Below, in pieces: positions 1 through 8,929 of a DNA stretch of 34,363 nucleotides. Position numbers and translations under genes: made by a program. Each line of letters starts with the position of its first letter. Within the stretch, counting starts at the first letter, position 1. This stretch comes from JAGPIS01 sp964635545 (lineage in GTDB: Bacteria; Bacteroidota; Bacteroidia; Bacteroidales; Marinilabiliaceae). The notes below the pieces were generated by a model. It did not search any database. It worked only from the letters and a program-made list of their open reading frames with translations, and was not told the DNA's origin. The stretch covers positions 1 through 34,363 of the forward strand of contig CAZWOA010000029.1 in NCBI GenBank assembly GCA_964635545.1, in the 5' to 3' direction.

Positions 1-252
1 AAAAAGGCTTTAGCCAAAACTTTACAAATAGTATTTGGACTAAAGTCACACCGTGGCGACTGCAAAGCCACAGGCTGAAGCCCGTGGTAACTGATAACCT
101 TATAGAACTTAATGGCATTGCAAAGGCCGGAACCATAGACCCCGTTACCACCTGATTCACCAAGAAACGATGGTATAGTAGGTAGAAAAAAAATCACAAT
201 TTATAAAAGCTTTTATTATTGGCAATGCCTGGCAGGTGCTGAAAAGTCCCCT
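1..252. other. Repeat-rich non-coding left end
   Basis: No convincing gene is visible here. The stretch holds several short symmetrical elements: GGCTTTAGCC at 6-15, a REP-like hairpin at 68-87, a perfect 14-bp palindrome ATAAAAGCTTTTAT at 203-216, one copy of a 15-bp direct repeat, and the start of a C4/G4 hairpin. It lies downstream of rlpA on the minus strand. The minus strand is open for some distance in one frame, but I see no start and no recognisable protein. Dispersed repeat material is the best reading. Confidence 0.6.
68..87. repeat. REP-like imperfect hairpin
   Basis: Two 9-base arms, CCACAGGCT and AGCCCGTGG, are separated by GA and pair with a single A/C mismatch. GC-rich hairpins of this type in an AT-rich intergenic region resemble REP-type dispersed elements. 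Only one copy lies in this window, so the repeat nature is inferred from its form. Confidence 0.4.
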
Positions 253-292
253 TTAGGGGGTTGGGGGTGAATTAAAGTTCACCAAGAAACGA
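156..292. repeat. 15-bp direct repeat pair (156-170 and 278-292)
   Basis: The sequence TTCACCAAGAAACGA occurs at 156-170 and again at 278-292, 122 bp apart. The right copy lies inside the 3' end of the rlpA-like gene and encodes residues Arg-Phe-Leu-Val-Asn near its C-terminus. The left copy is in non-coding DNA. The pair could mark insertion of a roughly 107-bp element or a local duplication that changed the end of the gene. Confidence 0.6.
248..259. repeat. C4/G4 hairpin carrying the rlpA stop codon
   Basis: CCCC (248-251) and GGGG (256-259) enclose TTTA. The complement of 253-255 is the TAA stop of the minus-strand rlpA-like gene. Further G-rich sequence follows (GGTTGGGGG). On the minus strand the hairpin could also act as a weak transcript end, although no clean T-tract follows it. 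Confidence 0.45.
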
Positions 293-771
293 GATGTAGA
301 TAACTTTCTAAATTCAGGAAAGTTCTGCATCATGTAGGTTTCGAATTGCGGATGCTCAACAACTTCAACCTCAACTAATGCCTTTCCTTTATGAATCATT
401 CCAATTTCGGAGGCTGCCTTTTTCGATAAATCGATAATCAACCCTTTACCATAGGGACCACGGTCGTTGATGCGCACCACCACTGCACGGTTATTGGATA
501 TATTAGTAACCTTAACCCAACTACCCAATGGCAGTGTGCGATGTGCACCCGTTAATTTATCCTGACTAAACACCTCTCCACTGGCAGTCTTGCGCCCTTC
601 AAAACGGTCGGCATAGTAGGTTGCATACCCTTTTTGCATTGGCTTTGGTGAGGTTTGGGCATTAACAGCCACCAAACCCACTATAAAAGTTGCCACAATA
701 AGCAGCAGCCCCCTCCTACTCCACCAGTGATAAGCTACCCCATCTACATTGCACTTAAAATTTGAACACAA
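253..771 (-). CDS. rlpA: RlpA-like double-psi beta-barrel protein
   Basis: A 172-residue secreted protein. Residues 21-39 form a hydrophobic signal peptide ending in a VNA/Q cleavage site. Residues 48-137 are a double-psi beta-barrel of the RlpA family, with the conserved TASGE (62-66), LTGAH (73-77), TLPLG (79-83), RINDRGP (100-106) and IDLS (113-116) stretches. RlpA proteins act in the cell envelope, and some are lytic transglycosylases that cut denuded peptidoglycan strands. No SPOR domain is present, so septal targeting cannot be assumed. The ATG at 771 lies inside the 3' end of the transporter gene (28-bp overlap). I see no good later start that keeps the signal peptide, so translational coupling is likely. 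The last residues (NFNSPPTP) and the stop codon come from repeat-like DNA, so the natural C-terminus may have been altered. Confidence 0.8.
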   Translation of the reverse strand: MCSNFKCNVDGVAYHWWSRRGLLLIVATFIVGLVAVNAQTSPKPMQKGYATYYADRFEGRKTASGEVFSQDKLTGAHRTLPLGSWVKVTNISNNRAVVVRINDRGPYGKGLIIDLSKKAASEIGMIHKGKALVEVEVVEHPQFETYMMQNFPEFRKLSTSRFLVNFNSPPTP

Positions 772-2333
772 GTAACCAGCAATACCATTGCTACAGGATA
801 TACTGTGGCATAAGCAATTGCAGCAGCATTACTATCCGACATTGAATCGACGGCTGCCAATCCTGGTGTGCTCGTCATTGCACCGGCAAGTGTACCCATA
901 AGAGTAAGTACGTTTTTGGAAGTCATAAAGTAGGCCATCAGCACTGCAAGTACCATAGGTATAATAGTTAGTCCGGCGCCTATAAAGAACAGTTGGGCAC
1001 CATATGCCTGATAAGTCTCAACGAGAGTGCCACCTGCTTTAGTGCCCACGGCTGCAAGAAACAGCATAAGCCCTAGTTGTCGCAAAAGCTGATTAGCTGC
1101 ACCCGACATCGACCAAATAATTGGGCCTGTGCGTCCTATGCGGCTCAAAAGCATTGCCACCACCATAATACCACCGGTTAACCCAAGGCTAAAGGTAAAA
1201 CTGCTACCAAAGCTAATAGTAAAATTACCCAGCAGCACACCCAACACAATACCAAGAGCCACAGGGAAGAAGTCGGTATCACTCAGCTTCTTATCATCAT
1301 TACCAAGACTTGTAGCCACCTGTTTAAGGTTCTCTTTGGTACAAGCGATAGTAAGTTTATCACCCATCATCAGGCGGGTATTGTTAGATGGAGAAAAATC
1401 GATGCCACTTCGGCGAATACGTGTAATGGTAGCTTTATAGTTGCGCCATAGGTTAAGAGTACTCAACTCCTTACCAATCACATCTTTATTGGTAACCAGC
1501 ACTGCTTGCACAGTATAGCCCTCATTGAGAGGTATCTCCTCTTTGGTTACCGATCCGAGCATCACTACAGCACGTTTTAAAGCTGCATCAGTACCTACCA
1601 CCCTCACAAGGTCTCCCTTATTTAGAACCGTGGACGGGGTAGCCACCACCGCTTCCCCCTCATGCATCACACGCGAGATAACAGTTTGAGTCATGGCTCT
1701 AAACTTCAAATCACTCAAAGAGCGACCAAAAATATTCTCATTCTCAACCCTCACATTCAGGTAATTGATAACCGGATGTTTCGACACCTCTCCCTTTTCA
1801 TAGTCACGCTCGGCAGCCTTAATATCGGCTCTGATAAGTTTAGGGTATAGCTTCACAAATAGTATCACGCCGATAACTCCAAATGGATAGGCGAGCCCGT
1901 AACCGATAGATACCATAGGTGAATTATGAACCTCTATGGCTGTAGCCAAGCCGGGCGTACTTGTGAGAGCACCTGTAAAGAGCCCCAACGCCATTGGCAT
2001 ATCAACACCCAAAATAATGGTGGATAAATAAGTTAGAAGAGCGGCCGATAGAATAACTACCGACGTGATAAGCACCAGGTTACGACCATGCTTCTGAAAT
2101 GAATCGAAAAATCCCGGCCCCGCCTGAAGCCCTATAGTATAAATAAAAAGAATCAATCCAATCTTCTCAATTATATCGGGCATTTGAACACCATAATGGC
2201 CAAAGACAAGCGCAACGAATATAATTGCCGATACCTCAAGCGAGACACCTTTAACTTTAATATTACCAATAATAAATCCAAGACAGATAATCACGAATAA
2301 CGCGAAATACTGATTTTCGAGTAGAGCAACCAT
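744..2333 (-). CDS. AspT/YidE/YbjL-type putative antiporter
   Basis: A 529-residue inner-membrane protein built as two halves. Each half has a hydrophobic multi-helix block containing a G-A-x-TSTPGL signature (GALTSTPGL in the first, GAMTSTPGL in the second). This is the hallmark of the AspT/YidE/YbjL duplicated antiporter domain of the aspartate:alanine exchanger family. Between the halves, at roughly residues 190-350, are two TrkA-C (RCK-C) like domains, as in E. coli YidE. The length fits the family. The substrate cannot be told from sequence; characterised relatives exchange amino or dicarboxylic acids. Its 3' end overlaps the start of the rlpA-like gene. Upstream, a hairpin at 2416-2448 separates it from riboflavin synthase, so it may have its own promoter in 2334-2415. 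Confidence 0.85.
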   Translation of the reverse strand: MVALLENQYFALFVIICLGFIIGNIKVKGVSLEVSAIIFVALVFGHYGVQMPDIIEKIGLILFIYTIGLQAGPGFFDSFQKHGRNLVLITSVVILSAALLTYLSTIILGVDMPMALGLFTGALTSTPGLATAIEVHNSPMVSIGYGLAYPFGVIGVILFVKLYPKLIRADIKAAERDYEKGEVSKHPVINYLNVRVENENIFGRSLSDLKFRAMTQTVISRVMHEGEAVVATPSTVLNKGDLVRVVGTDAALKRAVVMLGSVTKEEIPLNEGYTVQAVLVTNKDVIGKELSTLNLWRNYKATITRIRRSGIDFSPSNNTRLMMGDKLTIACTKENLKQVATSLGNDDKKLSDTDFFPVALGIVLGVLLGNFTISFGSSFTFSLGLTGGIMVVAMLLSRIGRTGPIIWSMSGAANQLLRQLGLMLFLAAVGTKAGGTLVETYQAYGAQLFFIGAGLTIIPMVLAVLMAYFMTSKNVLTLMGTLAGAMTSTPGLAAVDSMSDSNAAAIAYATVYPVAMVLLVTCVQILSAM

Positions 2334-2415
2334 AAAAGTATATAGTTTTTATTTTGACGATTACATAAATACGAAGATAGTAAAATTTAATTACTGTTAA
2401 TTCGTCAATATTATA

Positions 2416-2448
2416 AAAGGACTATCATCAATGACGAGATAGCCCTTT
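2416..2448 (-). terminator. Hairpin terminator downstream of ribE
   Basis: Read on the minus strand, AAAGGGCTATC pairs with GATAGTCCTTT over 11 positions, with one G-U wobble, around an 11-base loop. It is followed by TATAATATT. It starts about 44 bp after the riboflavin synthase stop and about 80 bp before the transporter start. The AT-rich tail is not a pure T-tract, so termination may be partial. Confidence 0.6.
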
Positions 2449-2491
2449 CGATACTCTAACCAACTAATTGGTTTTTAGTTTTAAAAAATAA

Positions 2492-3097
2492 TTATTTCTG
2501 AATAGCCATTATACGGCTTATATATTTTCCGATGATATCAAACTCTAGATTTACAACCGAGCCCTCTTTAATCTGATGGAAATTGGTAAACTCATAGGTA
2601 TATGGAATGATAGCCACCGAAAAACGGTCATCTTTGCTATTTACAACAGTGAGGCTCACACCGTTAACACATACCGAGCCCTTTTCAACTGTCATATATC
2701 CTTGTGCCGCCTTCTGCTTATCAATATCATATTGAAATGTAAAATACCAGCTACCATCAGCCTCCTTAACCTCTATACATTTCGCTGTTTGGTCAACATG
2801 CCCTTGCACGATATGCCCATCAAGGCGGCCGTTCATCATCATGCTGCGCTCAAGGTTAACCTTATCACCCACCTTCAACATTCCCAGGTTCGATTTTTCA
2901 AGTGTTTCGCTGATTGCAGTAACAGTATATAGGTTACCATCAATTTTCACCACAGTGAGGCACACACCGTTATGAGCCACGCTTTGGTCAATCTTCAATT
3001 CACTTGTAAATGAGCACTCCAGTGTTAAGTGCAAGTTTCCTTTATCATTTTCGAGCTTCCGTATGATGGCAGCATCTTCAACTATTCCTGAAAACAT
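2492..3097 (-). CDS. ribE: Riboflavin synthase, alpha chain
   Basis: A 201-residue protein that dismutates two 6,7-dimethyl-8-ribityllumazine molecules into riboflavin and the pyrimidinedione. It has the diagnostic N-terminus MFSGIVE and two tandem lumazine-binding domains, about residues 1-96 and 97-190. These carry the paired signatures NGVCLTVV and NGVSLTVV, and GHIVQGHVD lies at the domain boundary. Length matches the family (about 195-215). It stands alone here with no other riboflavin genes beside it, as is common in this phylum. No FMN riboswitch is visible in the 121-bp divergent region shared with the OsmC-like gene. Confidence 0.93.
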   Translation of the reverse strand: MFSGIVEDAAIIRKLENDKGNLHLTLECSFTSELKIDQSVAHNGVCLTVVKIDGNLYTVTAISETLEKSNLGMLKVGDKVNLERSMMMNGRLDGHIVQGHVDQTAKCIEVKEADGSWYFTFQYDIDKQKAAQGYMTVEKGSVCVNGVSLTVVNSKDDRFSVAIIPYTYEFTNFHQIKEGSVVNLEFDIIGKYISRIMAIQK

Positions 3098-3173
3098 ATT
3101 ATTGAAATTTTTTTAATTAATAACTAGCAAACCACAAAGTTGGTAAAATCATATTTAATAGTGAACTGATATG

Positions 3174-3187
3174 ACAAATTAATTTGT
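3174..3187. promoter_or_regulatory. 14-bp perfect palindrome between ribE and osmC-like gene
   Basis: ACAAATTAATTTGT is a perfect palindrome about 32 bp before the OsmC-like start and about 77 bp before the ribE start on the opposite strand. Its position in a short divergent region suits a dimeric repressor or activator site. AT-rich palindromes also arise by chance, so this is a candidate only. Confidence 0.35.
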
Positions 3188-3218
3188 ATATTCACCACGT
3201 TACAAAATCATTATTGCC

Positions 3219-3623
3219 ATGACTACAGTAAAGACACGATATATAGGTAATCTTCGCACCGAAAACCAACACCTGCAATCGGGTGCCACCATCATTACCG
3301 ACGCACCGGTGGATAATCGCGGCAAAGGAGAGGCATTCTCGCCCACCGACCTGGTAGCTACTGCACTGGGTAACTGCATAATGACCATAATGGGCATCAC
3401 TGCTACCGATAATAACATAGACATAACCGGAACCGAACTGGAGATTACAAAGATTATGACTTCTAACCCGCGACGGATTGGAGAGGTGATAATAAAATTC
3501 TCATTCCCACAAAAAGGATATTCCGATAACGAGAAGCAACTTATTGAGAGTGTGGCAGGTACAAGTCCTGTGCCGCTCAGCCTCCATCCCGATGTTAAGC
3601 AAACAATAATTTTCAACTGGTAA
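3219..3623 (+). CDS. OsmC family protein lacking the second cysteine
   Basis: A 134-residue cytoplasmic protein with the OsmC/Ohr fold: the SPTDLVATALGNC segment (41-53) with the conserved cysteine C53, and a C-terminal PVPLSLHPDVK segment. True Ohr/OsmC peroxidases reduce organic hydroperoxides with two cysteines. Here the expected second cysteine position, usually CP(V/I)S, is Ser116 (TSPVP). This places it with OsmC-like (YhfA-type) proteins of unclear activity rather than proven peroxidases. It is 9 bp before the SDR gene and probably co-transcribed with it. Confidence 0.85.
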   Translation: MTTVKTRYIGNLRTENQHLQSGATIITDAPVDNRGKGEAFSPTDLVATALGNCIMTIMGITATDNNIDITGTELEITKIMTSNPRRIGEVIIKFSFPQKGYSDNEKQLIESVAGTSPVPLSLHPDVKQTIIFNW

Positions 3624-3632
3624 CCACAAGAT

Positions 3633-4646
3633 ATGATTTTAGTTACCGGCGGAACCGGGTTATTGGGTTCACACCTTCTGTTTGAGCTATTGAAAGAGGA
3701 TGTAAAAGTGCGTGCCACCAAGAGAGCAGGCAGCAACACCAAAGGAGTGGAAGCAATATTCAGGTTTTATGGTGATGCCAACCTTGATAAATATAGCCGC
3801 ATAGAGTGGGTTGACGCCGATGTGCTTGATTATGAATCACTACAAAATGGCATGAGGGGTATTGAAACAGTGTTTCATGCAGCAGCGTATGTTTCATTCA
3901 GCCGAAAAAACCACAGCACAATGTGGGATATCAATGTGGATGGAACCAAGAATATGCTCGATGCGGCACTTGAAAGCGGCGTGAAACTTTTTTGTCATGT
4001 GAGTTCCATAGCCTCCCTTGGGAGCGGCATCAACGGAAGTGCTACAACAGAAAGCGACCAGTGGCAACCCGATGATAAACACTCGGTATATTCACTTAGC
4101 AAATTCAGGTCGGAGATGGAAGTGTGGCAGGCTGCCGAAAACGGATTGCGAACAATAATCGTAAATCCATCGGTTATTCTGGGACCCGGCACAGCACAAA
4201 GCAGCACCACCAAAATAATAAAACTGGCCGAACGTGGCATTCCATTCTTCACCGAGGGAATGACAGGTTATGTGGATGTGGCAGATGTGGCATCAGCAAT
4301 GGTGAAACTATCGAAAACCGACATCAGCAACCAGCGCTTTATCGTTAGTGCACAGGACATTACATCACGAGAATTGATAACAATGATGGCCAATAAGCTA
4401 AACAGCAAGCCGCCACGCCATAAAGCCAAAAGATGGATGCTTAGAATTGCAAGCATCGTTGATAAGATATCATCGGCAATTATGGGGCGCGAACCATCAC
4501 TTACAAGTGAGTCGTTGAGGGCTGCCACAGGGCGGTCGTCATACTCATCAGAAAAAATAATTAAAGAGTTGAATTTCAAATTCACACCAATTGATAGCAC
4601 CATAGAAAAATCAATAGAATTTTACCGTAAAGAGGTGAAAAGCTAA
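3633..4646 (+). CDS. NAD(P)-dependent epimerase/dehydratase (extended SDR)
   Basis: A 337-residue extended short-chain dehydrogenase/reductase. It begins with a Rossmann nucleotide-binding motif TGGTGLLG (5-12), has the FHAAAYVSF strand-4 region (81-89), a catalytic serine in VSSIASLG (123-130), and the YSLSK catalytic pair Tyr153/Lys157. NPSVILGPG (178-186) is typical of the dihydroflavonol-reductase-like and sugar-nucleotide epimerase branches. The substrate is unknown. The C-terminal third (about 230-337) is the variable substrate-binding part. It follows the OsmC-like gene by 9 bp and precedes serB by about 41 bp, so the three may share a transcript. Confidence 0.85.
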   Translation: MILVTGGTGLLGSHLLFELLKEDVKVRATKRAGSNTKGVEAIFRFYGDANLDKYSRIEWVDADVLDYESLQNGMRGIETVFHAAAYVSFSRKNHSTMWDINVDGTKNMLDAALESGVKLFCHVSSIASLGSGINGSATTESDQWQPDDKHSVYSLSKFRSEMEVWQAAENGLRTIIVNPSVILGPGTAQSSTTKIIKLAERGIPFFTEGMTGYVDVADVASAMVKLSKTDISNQRFIVSAQDITSRELITMMANKLNSKPPRHKAKRWMLRIASIVDKISSAIMGREPSLTSESLRAATGRSSYSSEKIIKELNFKFTPIDSTIEKSIEFYRKEVKS

Positions 4647-4687
4647 CAAAACGACCATTATTTAAACCACAAATAGAGTTGAAAAAA

Positions 4688-5820
4688 ATGAAGAAAGATA
4701 GAGAGATTATTCTCCTAAACATCTCGGGCAACGACCGCCCCGGACTAACTGCCACTCTCACCGGCATATTGGCACAGTACGAAATTACCATATTAGATAT
4801 TGGTCAGGCTGTAATTCACGAAGATTTAGGGCTGGGAATTCTGTTTGAGATAACCGGCAAGGCCGACTCATCACCAATACTTAAAGACCTGTTATTCAAG
4901 GCTTATGAATTAGGATTGAACGTAAAATTCACACCCATTCCTGTAAGCAAATATGAAGAGTGGATTACGCATCAAGGAAAAAAGAGATTTATAATAACAC
5001 TTTTGGCTCGAAAACTCAAAGCCGTTCATCTATCGAGAGTTACACAACTTTTGGTGGAGCAGGGATTGAATATCGACATCATCTCGCGCCTTTCGGGACG
5101 TGTGCCGCTCGATGATAACGACCCCGACTCAAAGAGCGTAGTAGAATTTTCGGTGCGCGGTACTCCTGCTGATGCGGAGGCTCTTAAACGCCAATTTGTG
5201 GATATATCGAAAGAGACAGGCGTTGACATTGCGTTTCAGGTTGATAATATGTACCGACGCAACCGCCGCTTGGTATGTTTCGACATGGATTCTACTCTTA
5301 TTCAGGCAGAAGTGATTGATGAGCTGGCTCGCAAAGCAGGCGTTTACGACCAGGTGAGTGCCATCACCGAGGCGGCAATGCGCGGAGAGCTGGAATTTAA
5401 AGAGAGCTTCGAAAAACGAGTGGCACTGCTTAAAGGGCTTGATGAGTCGGTAATGAAGGATATTGCTGAAAATCTGCCACTTGCCGAAGGTGCCGAACGA
5501 CTATTCAAAACATTGAAAAAATATGGTTACAAAACAGCAATCCTCTCTGGGGGCTTTAACTATTTCGGTAACCACCTGAAAGCTAAGTTAGGAGTTGACT
5601 ATGTATTTGCCAATGAACTGGAAATTAAGGATGGCAAACTGACCGGCAAGCATTTGGGCGATATTGTGGATGGAGCAAAAAAGGCCGAACTACTTAAGCT
5701 ACTGGCATTTAAAGAAGATCTACATCTGGAACAGGTAATAGCGGTGGGCGATGGCTCCAACGACCTTCCGATGATTCAACTTGCAGGACTGGGAATTGCG
5801 TTTCATGCCAAACCAAAAGT
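4688..5820 (+). CDS. serB: Phosphoserine phosphatase SerB, 3' end lost in gap
   Basis: This enzyme releases serine from O-phosphoserine, the last step of serine biosynthesis. The visible 377 complete codons cover two N-terminal ACT-type domains (about 1-80 and 95-185) and a HAD phosphatase domain. The phosphatase domain has motif I FDMDSTL, ILSGGF (motif II) and VGDGSNDLPMI (motif III/IV). ATG at 4688 is preferred over the in-frame TTG nine bases upstream. The gene runs into the N gap after AKPKV. By comparison with the family only about 30 C-terminal residues are missing. Translating through the N run joins it in frame to SusC, but this is an assembly artefact. Confidence 0.9.
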
Positions 5821-5920
5821 NNNNNNNNNNNNNNNNNNNNNNNNNNNNNNNNNNNNNNNNNNNNNNNNNNNNNNNNNNNNNNNNNNNNNNNNNNNNNNNN
5901 NNNNNNNNNNNNNNNNNNNN
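5821..5920. other. Assembly gap (100 N) between serB and susC
   Basis: Exactly 100 N, the usual placeholder for a scaffold gap of unknown size. It hides the end of serB, the intergenic region and the promoter of the PUL. The susC ATG is the first base after the gap. Other genes could be missing here. Confidence 0.95.
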
Positions 5921-8917
5921 ATGAAGCAAATCACTTTTAAACTTGTATTGTTAACCTTACTATTAGGTTACTCATTCAATACCTGGAGCCAGAACATTGA
6001 GTTCTCCGGTAGGGTACTGGATGATCAGAACAACTCTTTACCGGGCGTATCAGTTCTGGTAAAAGGAACCTCTACCGGCACGATAACCGATGTTGATGGT
6101 CGCTTCAAATTAAGCGTTCCTGCCGACTCTAAAATACTTGTGTTTTCATTTATTGGTTTTGAATCTCAAGAAGTTGCAATAGACCCACGACAGACAAACA
6201 TCAGCATAAGATTAGAATCGAGCATGGTAGGTCTTGATGAGGTAGTTGCAGTGGGTTATGGCAGAATGACCCGTAAAGATGTAACCAGCTCCATTACTAC
6301 GGTGACAGCCAAAGATATGAATAGCGGCGTTTACACCGACCCGGCACAACTACTGCAAGGTAAAGTTCCGGGACTAACAATCACCCAGACATCCAACCCC
6401 AACGGAAGTTCATCAATCACATTACGTGGTGCATCTACACTACGAAGCGGTGAAGCTCAAGAGCCTTACTATGTTATTGACGGTGTTCCCGGCATATCAT
6501 TATCACTGGTAGCACCCGAGGATATTGAGAGCATCGACGTACTGAGGGACGCATCAGCAACAGCCATTTACGGTTCGAAAGCTGCCAACGGTGTTATTAT
6601 CGTAACCACCAAAAAAGGCAGAACCAACGGACAGACCAACATCACATACAGCACCTATTTTGCAGCCGATAAAGTGCTGAAAAATCTGGATATGATGTCG
6701 GCCGGCCAGCTTCGATCCTACGCATCGGCTAACGGAATTACACTCTCCAATGATGCAGGTGCAAGCACCGACTGGCAAAAAGAAGTTCAGCGCACCGGTT
6801 ATAGCCAGAGCCACAACATCTCGATCAATGGTGGCGATAAAAAAACAAGCTACAGCGCAAGTTTCAACTACATGGATCAGCAGGGCGTAATAAAAGGCAC
6901 CGATAAAGACAGACTTGTGGCACGCTCATTCCTGCAAACAACAGGCCTCGATGACAGGCTTACACTATCATTCAGCCTCAACGGTAGCGTTACCAACCAC
7001 CACAACGTGCCTATGGGCTCTCAGGGAACGAGCGTTCTGGATGCTATGAACTACTACTCTCCTTTGGTGCCGGTGCGCACTAATGACGGGGCATGGTATC
7101 AGAGTTCGGGTATTTCCCAGAACTACAACCCCATGTCAATGATTAGGGAGGATGAGTACAACACCGAAAGCAAACGCCTTCAAGCAGTTGCCAAAGCATC
7201 AGTAAACCTTACAAGTGATTTGGTATATAACATAAGCCTTTCATATCAGGATGAACAATATCTGCATAGTAACTATAACACAACAAAATCGCAGATATAC
7301 ACATCAGAAAGAGGATTGGCCAGCCGCACAGCAGTTGAGAACAAAAAGAAAGTGTTGGAGACATACCTAAACTACGATAAAGTTTTCAACCAGACACACA
7401 AACTTGGCCTTATGACAGGATACTCGTGGGAACAGAGTGATAATAATGATGGTTTCGGACTTACTGTTTACAACTTCTACAACGACGATTTGAAATATTA
7501 CAACATGGGTTATGCCAACAGCATGGATATATCGGGCATCAACAGCGGATATACCCTATCAACCCTGCGTATGATTTCGCTTTATGGCCGTGTTAACTAC
7601 AGCTTTAACAGTAAATATCTGTTCCAGGCAACAATACGCCGTGATGGTAGTTCAGCATTTGGTAAAAACAACCAATGGGCAACATTCCCCTCTGTATCAG
7701 CATCATGGCGCTTGAGCGAAGAGGAATTCATTAAAGATCTTGATCTATTCGATGACTTAAAATTCCGCATAGGATATGGTGTAAGCGGTAACTCGCTTGG
7801 GTTCGACGCATTTACAGCAATCCAAACATATGGAGCATCAGGCTGGTTTGCCTATACCGATGCCAACGGCAACACATCAGACTACCGCACACTGGCAGCT
7901 ACACGTAATGCCAACCCCGATTTGAAATGGGAGCGCACAAGCATGCTTAACGTAGGTCTTGACTTCGGATTCTTCAAAAACAGACTTACAGGAACCATCG
8001 AATATTACGATAAAAATACCGATGATCTTATTTACAGTTATGCGGTATCAACCAACAGATATCCTTATGGCAGCATGCTTGCCAACGTGGGTGAAATCAG
8101 CAATAAAGGTGTGGAATTTGCAATTAACGCAATACCTGTAAAGAACCAAAACTTCAGTTGGGAGACATCAATAAACCTGTCGCACAATAAAAACGAGGTG
8201 GTAAGCCTGTCAAACCAAACCTATTCGGTTGACTACATCAACGCAGGTAACCCCAATATAGGCGGATATGCCACAGCCAACGTGCAACGCATTATGGAAG
8301 GCGAGCCAATCGGCACATTCTACATGTGGGAGTGGGCAGGCTATAACAATGCAGGAGTATCACAATTCTACGTTCACGATCCTGTAACCGGCGAGCGCAC
8401 AGGCGATTTCACCACCAGTCCGCAGGAGAGCGACCGCACCAAAGTAGGAAGTGCCCAGCCTAAGCTTACTTATGGATGGAACAACACCCTGAACTACAAA
8501 AAATGGACATTAACAGCATTCATTCAAGGAGTTACAGGCAATAAGATACTGAACTCAACACGGGCACAATACAACTATATTGGACTTATTGCCACCGGTA
8601 AAAACGTGCTTAACGAAGTTGCCACAAATCAGAAATATACTGACGTAAACTCGCAGACACCATCCGACAGATATCTTGAAGACGGAGCATATCTGCGCCT
8701 TGCAACACTATCGTTGAACTACAATTTTGGCAAGATAGGCAATTACATCAATGGCCTGAATATTTATGCAACCTGCAATAATGTGATGACACTATCGGGA
8801 TACAAAGGTTTAGACCCGGAAGTTAGCCTTGGCGGATTGACACCGGGCATCGACAGCCGCGAATATTACTATCCTCGCACACGCACATTTATGGTAGGAC
8901 TAAACATCAACTTCTAA
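5921..8917 (+). CDS. SusC/RagA-family TonB-linked outer-membrane transporter
   Basis: A 998-residue outer-membrane protein that imports glycan pieces together with SusD. Residues 1-23 are a signal peptide ending in TWSQ. Residues about 25-105 form a carboxypeptidase-regulatory-like domain (FSGRVLDDQNNSLPGVSV, FIGF). A TonB-box-like segment LDEVVAVGYG follows, then the plug domain with LQGKVPGL, YYVIDGVPG, SIDVLRDASATAIYGSKAANGVI and VTTKKG. The rest is a 22-strand beta-barrel type sequence ending in an aromatic-rich strand (RTRTFMVGLNINF). Length is normal. There is no N-terminal STN domain, so anti-sigma signalling is not expected, which fits regulation by the HTCS further down. susD starts 12 bp after its stop. 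Confidence 0.95.
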   Translation: MKQITFKLVLLTLLLGYSFNTWSQNIEFSGRVLDDQNNSLPGVSVLVKGTSTGTITDVDGRFKLSVPADSKILVFSFIGFESQEVAIDPRQTNISIRLESSMVGLDEVVAVGYGRMTRKDVTSSITTVTAKDMNSGVYTDPAQLLQGKVPGLTITQTSNPNGSSSITLRGASTLRSGEAQEPYYVIDGVPGISLSLVAPEDIESIDVLRDASATAIYGSKAANGVIIVTTKKGRTNGQTNITYSTYFAADKVLKNLDMMSAGQLRSYASANGITLSNDAGASTDWQKEVQRTGYSQSHNISINGGDKKTSYSASFNYMDQQGVIKGTDKDRLVARSFLQTTGLDDRLTLSFSLNGSVTNHHNVPMGSQGTSVLDAMNYYSPLVPVRTNDGAWYQSSGISQNYNPMSMIREDEYNTESKRLQAVAKASVNLTSDLVYNISLSYQDEQYLHSNYNTTKSQIYTSERGLASRTAVENKKKVLETYLNYDKVFNQTHKLGLMTGYSWEQSDNNDGFGLTVYNFYNDDLKYYNMGYANSMDISGINSGYTLSTLRMISLYGRVNYSFNSKYLFQATIRRDGSSAFGKNNQWATFPSVSASWRLSEEEFIKDLDLFDDLKFRIGYGVSGNSLGFDAFTAIQTYGASGWFAYTDANGNTSDYRTLAATRNANPDLKWERTSMLNVGLDFGFFKNRLTGTIEYYDKNTDDLIYSYAVSTNRYPYGSMLANVGEISNKGVEFAINAIPVKNQNFSWETSINLSHNKNEVVSLSNQTYSVDYINAGNPNIGGYATANVQRIMEGEPIGTFYMWEWAGYNNAGVSQFYVHDPVTGERTGDFTTSPQESDRTKVGSAQPKLTYGWNNTLNYKKWTLTAFIQGVTGNKILNSTRAQYNYIGLIATGKNVLNEVATNQKYTDVNSQTPSDRYLEDGAYLRLATLSLNYNFGKIGNYINGLNIYATCNNVMTLSGYKGLDPEVSLGGLTPGIDSREYYYPRTRTFMVGLNINF

Positions 8918-8929
8918 AAATCGTTTCAG

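Noticed and set aside
2458..2473. AACCAA/TTGGTT hairpin as a plus-strand terminator.
   Set aside because: A T-rich tail follows on the plus strand, but no plus-strand gene lies upstream. The 2416-2448 hairpin is the better terminator for ribE.
3200..3742. A 180-codon minus-strand open frame opposite the OsmC-like gene.
   Set aside because: Low-complexity hydrophobic and serine-rich translation, overlapping two recognised genes on the other strand.
4679..8917. A single in-frame reading frame joining SerB to SusC.
   Set aside because: The join passes through 100 N of unknown true length. SusC has its own ATG and signal peptide, and SerB lacks only a short C-terminus.
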